Assembly: GCF_016908315.1 (NCBI RefSeq)
Contig: NZ_JAFBDQ010000004.1
Span: forward strand, 1-64,000
From: Halanaerobacter jeridensis
Lineage (GTDB): Bacteria; Bacillota; Halanaerobiia; Halobacteroidales; Halobacteroidaceae
Reading direction: 5' to 3'
Length of the DNA: 64,000 nucleotides
The first letter of the stretch is position 1, and each line of letters opens with the position of its first letter. The notes under the pieces are model-generated. The model saw nothing but the letters and a program-made list of their open reading frames with translations. It was not told the origin of the DNA and did no database searches. Shown in pieces: positions 35,235 through 43,897 of the stretch. Position numbers and translations under genes: made by a program.

Positions 35235-38200
35235 GTGGATTTATTTCAAAAAAATGAAGCTAACTCGGCTGAATTTACTATTAATTATTTAAATGATATC
35301 TGGAATAATGTTTTAAAAGGTGAAACAGGATTTGCATTTTTTAATAGTTCTGAGCAAGAATTTTCTGAATATATAACTAATTACCTTGATGATTTAACAG
35401 AAAATAAAGTCGTTTTAAGAGAAAAAATCAAGAAGAATAATTATGACAATCCATATTATCCCTTTTTGGATTTTATTAAAGAACAGCTAAAAGGAATGAA
35501 TGAGTTAGATTCCTATTTAGAAGAAGTAGGAGTTTATCAATTACAAAAGTTAGTTTTGCTAAAATTTTTGCAGGGCCAAAAGACAAAACGAAAAGAAGAA
35601 GTTATATTAGAAGAAATTGAATATGAAAAACAGCAAATGTTAAGTTCTTTAACAAAGTTGTTAGAGAAAACTAGTGAATTGAATCCGGTTATAATTGTGA
35701 TTGAAAATTTGCACTGGGCAGATTTATCTACTTTAAGATTAATAAAATATTTAATGAAAAATAGTTACAAAGGAAAAATCATGTTTATTTTTTCTTTTGC
35801 TCAAGATATAAGATTAGTAGGGCAAAATCAAGAAGAATGGGAAGACTTTTTAGATAAAGTACGTTCACAGCAAATGATTATTGATTTAAAAAGTTCAATC
35901 GGAATAAAAAACAACCAAATTAGTAATGAAGATTCTACCGTTCTTGAGATTGAAGAGTTAATTAATTTAAGTAATGATTGTTTAAATTTTTTAGCCTTAA
36001 AAAAAGCTAAAAAATACATTACAGAAGCTTATGAAAGATATCAAAACAATAATGAAAATTTAACTACAGAATATTATATTGAAATGATTAATTTATTAGG
36101 AGATATTCATAATTATCTTGATGAAAATGGTAATGCACTTATTTATTATCAATCAATTACAAATTATCTGCAACAAAATAGAAAAACTAAAGAGTTATCT
36201 GATATCTATCGTAAGATTTCATTAATTCATTTCAAAAAATATAATATGAAAACTGCTGATAAATTGGCTAATCGAAGTCTAAAATTAGCGCAAGAAGTAG
36301 AAGATGAAGTTCAAATATTTAAAACTTATTTTTTGATTGTTCTAATTGAAGAAAAAAGACGAGTTTATACTAAAGAAAAAGGAGAAAGAATTTATAAGCA
36401 ATTGATAGCCTTAGGCAAGAAATTAGATTTTGATAATACATTAGCAAGATGTTATTTTGCTTATTTTTATATTGTAAATGATTATGGTAGTAGTAAAGCA
36501 GTGACTTATTGTAATGAGATGATAAACCTTGCTAAAAATTATAATAATGAATATAGACTATCAGTTGCCTATCATATTAAAGGAGTTTTATATAAAAGAA
36601 AAAAGAAATATGATCAAGTTTTGGAGTATTATAATAAAAGTAAAAAATTAAAAGAAAAAATTGGTGACCAATCTTCTTTGGCAATTATTTATAATGGAAT
36701 TGGTTCTTTTCATTTTTTAGTAGAAAATTATGAGCAAGCTTATGACTATTATAATCAGGCTTTGGATTCTTTACGTATAACTAAAGACTATCATGAAATT
36801 GGTATGACCTGTTATAATTTAGCTTTAACTTTGTTTTTTGCTCAAGAGTATGAAGAAGCAATCTTTTATTTAAATAAAATCATTGATATATTAAAGGAAT
36901 CTCAAGTAAAAAAACTACTTTATCATACTAAGATTAGGATATATATATTGTTAGGGATTAATTATTTAAAAATAGGTAATTTTAATAAAGTCCAGGAATG
37001 TATTATTAAAATAGATAATCGTAGTATAAAGGACACAACAGGAGAGGCAAGAAATAATTTGGATTTTTTCCTATTAGAATTTTTAACTGCTTTGATTTTC
37101 AAAGCAGAATCAAATTATCAAGAAGCAGAAAAACATTTTGATTGGGCTATAAAATTGTGTAATGATATTGAAGAAAATAATCAATATTTGTATCCTAAAT
37201 TGTATTATGAGTATGGCTTAATGTGTGAAGAATTAGGAAGTGTAGAAAAAGCTAATAATTTATTTAAACGTGGATTAAAATATTGTAAAAAATTAGAATA
37301 CAATTTTTATAAGGGTTTAATCCTAAGTGAAATAAATAGAGAACCAGTAAAGATTGATAAATTTAATTTTTCAAAATCTAATTTTGATTTTGATTGGATT
37401 CCTGAATCAGTTGAATTGGAAGAAACTTTAGATAAATTGTATCAACAAATGGATAAAATAAACTTTTTGAATAACTTACAAAATACATTGATGAAAACTT
37501 CTGATAACAAAGATTTAGCTGAAAAAACAATGGAATTAATAGAGGATAATTTTTTAATTGAAGCTAATTATTTATATTTAAAAGAGGAAGGTACTTGGAA
37601 AAATTATTTTACTAATGATGAAGAAGTGAACTTTGATTTTGATGTCCAGAAATTTATTAATCTATTAATTGCTGAAGGTACTGAACGAATTATTCTTAAT
37701 CCTAGGCAAGATTATAGTCAAGAAGTGGTAGGTAACTTTAATTCATTGATATTTGTTCCTTTAGAAAGTGAAACAGAGGTTATAGGATGCATTATATGTG
37801 CTACAATAAGCAAAGAATTAGTTTTAAGTAATGATTCGCTAAAAATATTATCAATTGTAGCAAAGCAGTTATCAATTGCATTAGAAAGAATAGAAAGGAA
37901 TCAAGAATTAAAAGATGCTTATCAACAATTGCTTGTTTCTTCTAAGACTGATTCGTTGACTGGAGTTTATAATAGATGGGAATTAAGAAATAAATTAGAA
38001 TCAGAAATGGAAAGGTCAAGAAGATACGGCAAAAAGTATGCAGTATTATTTATTGATTTAGATAACTTTAAGTATTACAATGATGAATTTGGTCATGATA
38101 TAGGTGATTTAGTACTCTGTGAATTTGCTAAACTATTAGAAGAAAGTGTACGGAAAACTGATTTTGTGTCCCGCTTTGGAGGCGATGAATTTGTATTAGT

Positions 38201-38339
38201 TTTACCAGAAACTACGGCTGATAAAGCATATTTGTTAGCTGAAAGAATTCAAAATAGATTAATTGAAGTTAATCATTTTCAACCTGTAATAGAAAAAGAA
38301 ATAGGTGAGAAGATAGAAATCCCCCCAAAAATAAATTAA
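35235..38339 (+). CDS. Signalling protein: degenerate ATPase, TPR repeats, GAF and GGDEF (frameshifted at 3' end)
   Basis: 1034 aa as read. Residues 1-230 resemble a STAND-type ATPase with a Walker B-like IIVIENLHWADLSTL, but no GxxGxGKT P-loop; the equivalent place reads LKGETGFAFFNSSEQE. Residues 240-700 are TPR-like helical pairs (GSFHFLVENYEQAYDYYNQA, NLALTLFFAQEYEEAIFYL). A GAF-like region is near 750-880. The GGDEF domain begins TDSLTGVYNRWELRNKLE and keeps DLDNFKYYNDEFGHDIGD, an RKTD I-site and FGGDEF, so diguanylate cyclase activity is plausible. The frame stops at TAA 38337 before the last strand of the domain, which continues in the -1 frame. Confidence 0.85.
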   Translation: MDLFQKNEANSAEFTINYLNDIWNNVLKGETGFAFFNSSEQEFSEYITNYLDDLTENKVVLREKIKKNNYDNPYYPFLDFIKEQLKGMNELDSYLEEVGVYQLQKLVLLKFLQGQKTKRKEEVILEEIEYEKQQMLSSLTKLLEKTSELNPVIIVIENLHWADLSTLRLIKYLMKNSYKGKIMFIFSFAQDIRLVGQNQEEWEDFLDKVRSQQMIIDLKSSIGIKNNQISNEDSTVLEIEELINLSNDCLNFLALKKAKKYITEAYERYQNNNENLTTEYYIEMINLLGDIHNYLDENGNALIYYQSITNYLQQNRKTKELSDIYRKISLIHFKKYNMKTADKLANRSLKLAQEVEDEVQIFKTYFLIVLIEEKRRVYTKEKGERIYKQLIALGKKLDFDNTLARCYFAYFYIVNDYGSSKAVTYCNEMINLAKNYNNEYRLSVAYHIKGVLYKRKKKYDQVLEYYNKSKKLKEKIGDQSSLAIIYNGIGSFHFLVENYEQAYDYYNQALDSLRITKDYHEIGMTCYNLALTLFFAQEYEEAIFYLNKIIDILKESQVKKLLYHTKIRIYILLGINYLKIGNFNKVQECIIKIDNRSIKDTTGEARNNLDFFLLEFLTALIFKAESNYQEAEKHFDWAIKLCNDIEENNQYLYPKLYYEYGLMCEELGSVEKANNLFKRGLKYCKKLEYNFYKGLILSEINREPVKIDKFNFSKSNFDFDWIPESVELEETLDKLYQQMDKINFLNNLQNTLMKTSDNKDLAEKTMELIEDNFLIEANYLYLKEEGTWKNYFTNDEEVNFDFDVQKFINLLIAEGTERIILNPRQDYSQEVVGNFNSLIFVPLESETEVIGCIICATISKELVLSNDSLKILSIVAKQLSIALERIERNQELKDAYQQLLVSSKTDSLTGVYNRWELRNKLESEMERSRRYGKKYAVLFIDLDNFKYYNDEFGHDIGDLVLCEFAKLLEESVRKTDFVSRFGGDEFVLVLPETTADKAYLLAERIQNRLIEVNHFQPVIEKEIGEKIEIPPKIN

Positions 38340-38470
38340 GTTGTTCTATTGGTATAGCAGATTATAATTCAGAATTAATAGATGAAAATGAAAAATTACT
38401 AAAGATGGCAGATAAGGCTTTGTATAAAGCTAAAGCTGACGGTAAGAACAGAATTAGAAAGTGTTTATAG
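38336..38470 (+). pseudogene. C-terminal end of the GGDEF domain in the -1 frame
   Basis: Reading -1 relative to the upstream frame gives LSCSIGIADYNSELID, then LLKMADKALYKAKADGKNRI and RKCL, ending at TAG 38468. SIGIA and MADKALYKAKADGKN are the standard C-terminal GGDEF motifs. The break falls at or after ccccccaaaaa (38321-38331). A lost base in the homopolymer, a sequencing error, transcript slippage or a -1 ribosomal shift would each restore the domain. Confidence 0.85.
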
Positions 38471-38476
38471 AATTTG

Positions 38477-38505
38477 TTTACATGTTGAATAAAATTAAGT
38501 AAAAT
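38477..38505 (+). promoter_or_regulatory. Probable promoter of the cardiolipin synthase gene
   Basis: TTTACA (38477-38482), 17 bp, TAAAAT (38500-38505), 48 nt before the cls start. Confidence 0.55.
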
Positions 38506-38552
38506 AATAAATAAGAGATATTATATTCTTAATTTTATCAATGGAGGAAAAT

Positions 38553-40088
38553 ATGAAGTTTATTAAAAATGTTTTATTTCGGCGGAGTACTTTTTTGGCT
38601 GTAGCTATATTGGCCCAAATAGTTATATTAATAGGAGTTATAGCAAAGTTTAATGATTATTTTGTTTTCTTTTATATGGTAAGCACAGTACTTAGTATTA
38701 TTATAGTAGGAATAATACTAAATAATGATATGCATCCTGTTTATAAATTAGCCTGGATTATTCCAATTTTGTTATTCCCAGTTTTTGGTGGAGTGTTTTA
38801 TCTGTTATTTGGTGGTAGTAAATTAGGTAAAAGGTCTAAGAAGAAATTGAAATCAATAACTGAAGAAACCGAAAATTTATTAGATAAAAGAGATTCAATT
38901 CTCGAAGAAATTAAGTCTAAAAATAAGTTTGCTGCTCAGCAAGCAAGATATATTCAAAACTATGCTAAATATCCTCCTTATTATAATACTGAGAGCAGAT
39001 ATTTAAAGAGTGGAGAAGAGCATTTCAAAGAACTAAAGAAACAATTAAGAAAAGCAGAAAAATATATTTTTCTTGAATATTTTATTATTGCAGAAGGAGA
39101 AATGTGGGATACTATACTTGATATTTTAATTGAAAAGGCTGAAAGTGGAGTAGAGGTAAGACTTATTTATGATGATTTAGGATGCCTCCAGACATTACCT
39201 TATAAATATCAGGAAAAATTAAAAAAGCTGGGGATTAAAGTAGCAATTTTCAATCCCTTATTTCCAATTTTGTCAATTAAACATAATAATCGAGACCACC
39301 GTAAGATTGTCGTGATTGATGGTGAAACTGCATTTACTGGTGGAATTAATTTAGCGGATGAGTATATTAATAAGATTGATAGATTTGGACATTGGAAGGA
39401 TTCTGGAATTATGCTGCAAGGAGCAGCAGTTTGGAATATGACGGTGATGTTTTTATCTATGTGGCAGCACTTGACAGGAGTTGAAGAGAATATTAATGAG
39501 TATAAAGCTGATATTCCTTCTGCTCAAAAGAGTAAAAAAGATGGATATATACAACCGTTTGCTGATAGTCCTTTAGATAATGAAGCAGTGGGAGAAATGG
39601 TTTATCTTAATTTGATAACTAAAGCCGAAGATTATATTTATATTACAACTCCGTATTTGATTTTAGATAATGAAATGATAACAGCTTTGACATCAGCAGC
39701 TAAAGCAGGAGTTGATGTGCGCATAATTACTCCTCATATTCCTGATAAATGGTATGTTCATCTTGTAACAAGATCTTATTATGAAATTTTAATGGCCAGT
39801 GGAGTTAAAGTCTATGAGTATCAGCCGGGCTTTATTCATTCTAAGACATATGTTGCTGATGATAATTATGGGGGAGTAGGGACAATTAATATGGATTATA
39901 GAAGTTTATTTCTTCACTTTGAGTGTGGAGTTTGGCTTTATAAATGCAGTACTATTCAAGATATGAAAGATGATTTTGAAACTACATTAGAAAAATGTAA
40001 AAAAATCACTAAAGAAGATTTAGAGGAACAGAAGTGGTATAAATCTTTAGTGGGTTCAGTCTTGCGGGTTTTTGCTCCTTTGATGTAA
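38553..40088 (+). CDS. cls: Cardiolipin synthase (phospholipase D family)
   Basis: 511 aa. Two N-terminal membrane helices (LAVAILAQIVILIGVIA, VSTVLSIIIVGIIL) precede a third in LAWIIPILLFPVFGGVFYL. Two HKD motifs follow: HRKIVVIDGETAFTGGINLA and FIHSKTYVADDNYGGVG. It makes cardiolipin from phosphatidylglycerol in the membrane, relevant to salt adaptation. ATG 38553 (MKFIKNV) is chosen since ggagga (38544-38549) precedes it; the frame also has ATG 38541 inside the ribosome site. Confidence 0.95.
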   Translation: MKFIKNVLFRRSTFLAVAILAQIVILIGVIAKFNDYFVFFYMVSTVLSIIIVGIILNNDMHPVYKLAWIIPILLFPVFGGVFYLLFGGSKLGKRSKKKLKSITEETENLLDKRDSILEEIKSKNKFAAQQARYIQNYAKYPPYYNTESRYLKSGEEHFKELKKQLRKAEKYIFLEYFIIAEGEMWDTILDILIEKAESGVEVRLIYDDLGCLQTLPYKYQEKLKKLGIKVAIFNPLFPILSIKHNNRDHRKIVVIDGETAFTGGINLADEYINKIDRFGHWKDSGIMLQGAAVWNMTVMFLSMWQHLTGVEENINEYKADIPSAQKSKKDGYIQPFADSPLDNEAVGEMVYLNLITKAEDYIYITTPYLILDNEMITALTSAAKAGVDVRIITPHIPDKWYVHLVTRSYYEILMASGVKVYEYQPGFIHSKTYVADDNYGGVGTINMDYRSLFLHFECGVWLYKCSTIQDMKDDFETTLEKCKKITKEDLEEQKWYKSLVGSVLRVFAPLM

Positions 40089-40097
40089 TAGTGAAAA

Positions 40098-40282
40098 ATT
40101 ACAATATTACCTCCATTAACTAGGAGACTGAAAGGTTCTATGAAACCTAATGCTGAAAAAAGAATTATGAAGATTACAATACTAACTCCGTAAAGTAGGA
40201 GACTGAAAGAAAAATAAATTAAGAAAGAAAAGATTGAAAAGATTAATTACAGTACTCACTCCATAAAGTAGGAGATTTAAAG
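40098..40282 (+). CRISPR. Decayed CRISPR array, 3 repeats / 2 spacers, before the cas operon
   Basis: Repeats of 37 bp are at 40098-40134, 40173-40209 and 40246-40282, with spacers of 38 and 36 nt. All keep ctcc...taggaga and (two) ctgaaag ends. Repeat 1 is like the last repeat of the 51689 array, repeat 2 joins the 5' half of one repeat family to the 3' half of the other, and repeat 3 has ggagatttaaag. No leader of the type seen at 48540 and 51565 precedes it, so it is probably a remnant. Confidence 0.85.
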
Positions 40283-40325
40283 AATATACTTTATATTCAA
40301 AACTAAAAGCTTAATACAATTTTGA

Positions 40326-40357
40326 AAAGTAGTCCGCAGGGACTACTTTATTTTTTG
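40326..40357 (+). terminator. Terminator after the decayed CRISPR array
   Basis: aaagtagtcc (40326-40335) pairs perfectly with ggactacttt (40340-40349) around gcag, then attttttt. Confidence 0.92.
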
Positions 40358-40372
40358 TAAAAGATCAATTTC

Positions 40373-40406
40373 ACTTTCACCCCGTTGGGAATAAAGAAGA
40401 TATAAT
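40373..40406 (+). promoter_or_regulatory. Shared cas promoter element, copy 1 (before WYL-cas3 operon)
   Basis: actttcaccccgttgggaat followed by a (40373-40393) is identical to 49329-49349 before cas1. A TATAAT (40401-40406) lies 7 bp downstream. A regulator site overlapping the -35 region is the simplest reading. Confidence 0.7.
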
Positions 40407-40518
40407 TGAATTAGAGAATAATATTCAGTTCAATTTGATATTTAAAAGACAAACTTTTGGATGTTATTGGAGGGATAATTAAAATCATCTAGAATTAAGA
40501 AAATGGAGGTAATATATT

Positions 40519-41499
40519 ATGGGGATTTCAACCAAAGTTTCTAAGTTGATAAAATTTATTAGTATGACCGAGCAAAAGTACAGTACATATAGTCGGGAAG
40601 AAATAATGGATGCTTTGAATATTTCCGAAAGTACTTTTTATCGTTATTTAAAACAATTAAGAGAAGAAGTAGAAATTCCAATTGAAAAAGACCAAAGAAC
40701 AGATGGTTATAAAATTCGCGAAGATTATTATATGACCCCACCAGATTTGAGTGTTTCAGAGGCTTTGTCTTTAGTATTAGCTGGAAATAACATCTTGAAT
40801 AACTTAGAGTTTCCTTACTGTAATGAAGTTAATATGGCTACAGCAAAATTGATGGCTACTTTACCTGAAGAAACTAATTATTTACTATCCAATTTAGAGA
40901 ATAAAATTCATTTCAATTTAAAATCATTAGTTGATTATAATAATTATAGTGAAGTTTTTAATACCTTACAGCAAGGAATTCAGGAAACTAAAAAAGTAAG
41001 AATTGAATATGATTCTGCTTCTAAAAATGAAGTTACTAAAAGGAAAATTTCTCCTTATGCTCTGGATTTCAATGAAGGTGCTCTTTATGTTTATGCCCAC
41101 TGTAATTTGCGGCAGGACATGAGAGTGTTTAGAGTTGATAGAATTAAAGGAATTGAGTTATTGGATTTATCGTTTATTTATCCAGATGATTTTTCTGTTG
41201 AAGATTATTTGGGGACAGCTTGGGGAGTAGAGTGTGGTAAAGAGGAAGAAGAAATCAAAATCAAGTTTACTGGGAGAGCGGTAAGAAAGGTAAAGGAAAA
41301 TAATTATCATAGTACTCAAGAATTAGAAGAAATAAATGAAGATGAAGTGGTTATGACTATTAATACTTGTAGCTTTAATGAGGTAAAGGAGTGGATTTTA
41401 GGGTTTGGTGCTGAAGCTGAAGTGTTGAAACCTGAGAGATTGAGGGAGGAAGTTAGGGAAGAGGTTGATAAATTGCGGGAGGTTTATGGGAATGACTAA
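40519..41499 (+). CDS. WYL-domain transcriptional regulator of the CRISPR locus
   Basis: 326 aa. The N-terminal HTH is KYSTYSREEIMDALNISEST followed by FYRYLKQLREEVEIPIEKD. The WYL domain is near residues 150-235 (VRIEYDSASKNEVTKRKISP, ALDFNEGALYVYAHCNLRQD, then RVFRVDRIKGIELLD) and a WCX-like tail ends the protein. WYL regulators often sit with CRISPR-Cas genes and respond to nucleic acid or nucleotide ligands. Being first gene of the cas operon, it probably controls both cas promoters. It overlaps cas3 by 8 nt. Confidence 0.9.
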   Translation: MGISTKVSKLIKFISMTEQKYSTYSREEIMDALNISESTFYRYLKQLREEVEIPIEKDQRTDGYKIREDYYMTPPDLSVSEALSLVLAGNNILNNLEFPYCNEVNMATAKLMATLPEETNYLLSNLENKIHFNLKSLVDYNNYSEVFNTLQQGIQETKKVRIEYDSASKNEVTKRKISPYALDFNEGALYVYAHCNLRQDMRVFRVDRIKGIELLDLSFIYPDDFSVEDYLGTAWGVECGKEEEEIKIKFTGRAVRKVKENNYHSTQELEEINEDEVVMTINTCSFNEVKEWILGFGAEAEVLKPERLREEVREEVDKLREVYGND

Positions 41500-43897
41500 T
41501 AATAAATTAGAAGCTAAAATAAATGATTATTATGGCCAAACAAAAAGTGGACAAGAGATTGATGGTTTTTCTCCTTTTAAGTATCAAAAAGAAGTAGCCC
41601 AAACAATTTTAAATGGAGAAAATCTTATTTTACAAGCTCCGACTGGAGCAGGTAAAACCTTAGCTTCTATTATGCCTTTCGTAATTGGGAATGAAGAAAA
41701 AATTGATTTCCCGAAAAAGTTAATTTATTCTACTCCTCGGAGAACTTTAGTTAATAGTTTATATACTGATATATATGATGAAATTAATCAAGGTAATTTT
41801 GATAAAGAGTTTGATGTTACACTTCAAACTGGAGAGAAAAAAGAAGATAGATATTTTAGTGGTGATATAATATTTACAACTTTTGACCAAAGTTTATCTT
41901 CTGCTTTAAGCATGCCGATATCACTATCTAAGAGATTAGGCAACGTTAATTTGGGTGCTGTATTCTCTTCGTACTTAATATTTGATGAGTTTCATTTGTT
42001 TGATTTAAGTAGTTCATATACTACGACTACTTTGTTATTAGAAAAACTAAAAGATAAAATACCATTCTGTATTATGACTGCTACTATTTCTCGAGAAAGA
42101 ATACAATATTTAGCAGATAAATTAGATGCTAAAATAATTAGAGCAGATAAACCAGAATATTTAAAAGATATAGTAACTCAGCAAGGTAAAGAGAGAAAAA
42201 TTTTTATTAGAAATAATTCTTTGCAGGCTAAAAAAATAATTAATTTACATAATCAAATTGAGAATACTGATGCAGATCAATCAAAGAAAAGTATAGTGAT
42301 GTGCAATAGAGTAGAAAATGCTAAAAAAATATATGATGATATTAAAGAATTGCTTGAAAAAAATAATGAAGAAACTGATATAATGTTAATTCATTCTAGA
42401 TTTTTAGATAAAGATCGTAATATGAAAGAAAGAAAAATAAAGAAAATGTTTTCTAAAGACAATAAACAAAGTGACGTGATTTTAATTTCAACACAAGTAA
42501 TTGAGGTCGGAATTGATATTACTTCTGATATTATGCATACTGAAATTTCCTCTATAGATTCTTTTTTGCAGCGAATTGGGAGATGTGCTAGATATCGTAA
42601 TCAAAAAGGTCAAGTTTATGTCTATGATGTTTTAAATGAAGGAGATAAAAAATATTTACCTTATGATAGAGATGTTACTGTAAAAACTTTTGAGGCATTA
42701 GAAAAAATTGATGGACAAGTTTTAAACCCTGAACTTTCGCAAGAGATAATTAATGAAGTTTATAGTGAAGAAACTAATGTTGATGCTTTAGCTAATGAAA
42801 AAATTGATAATAGTACAGATGATTTCATTCTAAAAAGTTGGAAAAATCCAGATAAAAGTCAATTCAAAGATTTAATCCGCCATGTTATTGCTTGTAGTGT
42901 AGTGATTAAAAAATGGATAGTAGATAAAATGTCGCCTTATAATTATCAAAGCCTTAGTATTTCTCCTTGGACTTTGCGAAAAAAATTAAAAGAAATAGAT
43001 AATGATACTGATGATTGGTTAGTTAAAGAAGTTATTGAACGAGATGATGATAGTGATTTCAAATATACTTATAGAGCAGTAGATATTAATAATATTTATC
43101 CTAATAATTTGTATATTCTTAATCCAGATTATTTTAGTTATAATAAAGAAAAAGGATTACAATTTGAAGAAAAAAATAAAGAAATAGAATTTGATTTATT
43201 ACCCTATTCAGCTCGTGAATTTGATTATGACGAACAATATAATGAAGAAAGTTATTTGCAACATATTTGTAGAATAAAAGATGAAGTAAGGGATTTAGAA
43301 ATAGAAATGAACTATTTAATTAACTTTTTAAAAGAAAAGTTTAATTTAAATGATGGGGATTTTAGAAATATAATAGAATTCACTATTTGGTCTCATGATC
43401 TTGGTAAGTTACAAGATGAGTGGCAGTTGGCCCATAAAAAAAGCAAATATGAATTTATAGCACATGCAGAAAGAAATAATAAACCACCAAGTCATGCGGC
43501 AGAAAGCTTTTGGGTTTGCTTATCTTTATTAGAAGATTTTGTTTTAGATTATTTGAATAAAGATGGAATACTAATTGATATTATAGGTAAATCTATTATT
43601 TCTCACCATTCAATAAATTTAACTAGAGTTGATAAATACAACATTTCTAAGGTTGCTAAAAATTATTTATTAAATATAAATGCAAAGTTTTTTACAGAAG
43701 ATAGTTTGATTAACTTTATAAATGAAGGAATAGATAGATTATATTTAAATTCTAGAGCGAGTGAGGATATTTCTGATGAAATAAGACTAAAAACAATTGA
43801 ACATTATTTATTTTATTTTAGTTTAGTTAGAATATTAAGATTGGCTGATCAAAGAGCAACTAAAAAACTAAATCAATTTGAGGAAGAGGTGATTTAA
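41492..43897 (+). CDS. cas3: Cas3 helicase with C-terminal HD nuclease domain
   Basis: About 801 aa from ATG 41492 (MTNNKLEAK), spaced 9 nt from gggagg. Target-DNA unwinding and degradation in type I interference. The superfamily 2 helicase comes first: Walker A LQAPTGAGKTLAS, DEAD-like box YLIFDEFHLFDL, motif III TATISRER and motif VI SFLQRIGRCARYR. The HD nuclease is at the C-terminus, near residue 630: TIWSHDLGKLQDEWQ, then PPSHAAESFW and IISHHSINLTR. Usual Cas3 has HD at the N-terminus, so the order is reversed. The stop overlaps the next start (taatg). Confidence 0.92.
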   Translation: MTNNKLEAKINDYYGQTKSGQEIDGFSPFKYQKEVAQTILNGENLILQAPTGAGKTLASIMPFVIGNEEKIDFPKKLIYSTPRRTLVNSLYTDIYDEINQGNFDKEFDVTLQTGEKKEDRYFSGDIIFTTFDQSLSSALSMPISLSKRLGNVNLGAVFSSYLIFDEFHLFDLSSSYTTTTLLLEKLKDKIPFCIMTATISRERIQYLADKLDAKIIRADKPEYLKDIVTQQGKERKIFIRNNSLQAKKIINLHNQIENTDADQSKKSIVMCNRVENAKKIYDDIKELLEKNNEETDIMLIHSRFLDKDRNMKERKIKKMFSKDNKQSDVILISTQVIEVGIDITSDIMHTEISSIDSFLQRIGRCARYRNQKGQVYVYDVLNEGDKKYLPYDRDVTVKTFEALEKIDGQVLNPELSQEIINEVYSEETNVDALANEKIDNSTDDFILKSWKNPDKSQFKDLIRHVIACSVVIKKWIVDKMSPYNYQSLSISPWTLRKKLKEIDNDTDDWLVKEVIERDDDSDFKYTYRAVDINNIYPNNLYILNPDYFSYNKEKGLQFEEKNKEIEFDLLPYSAREFDYDEQYNEESYLQHICRIKDEVRDLEIEMNYLINFLKEKFNLNDGDFRNIIEFTIWSHDLGKLQDEWQLAHKKSKYEFIAHAERNNKPPSHAAESFWVCLSLLEDFVLDYLNKDGILIDIIGKSIISHHSINLTRVDKYNISKVAKNYLLNINAKFFTEDSLINFINEGIDRLYLNSRASEDISDEIRLKTIEHYLFYFSLVRILRLADQRATKKLNQFEEEVI

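Noticed and set aside
40098-40282. Independent active third CRISPR array
   Set aside because: No leader, only three mismatched repeats and low-complexity spacers, so called a remnant.
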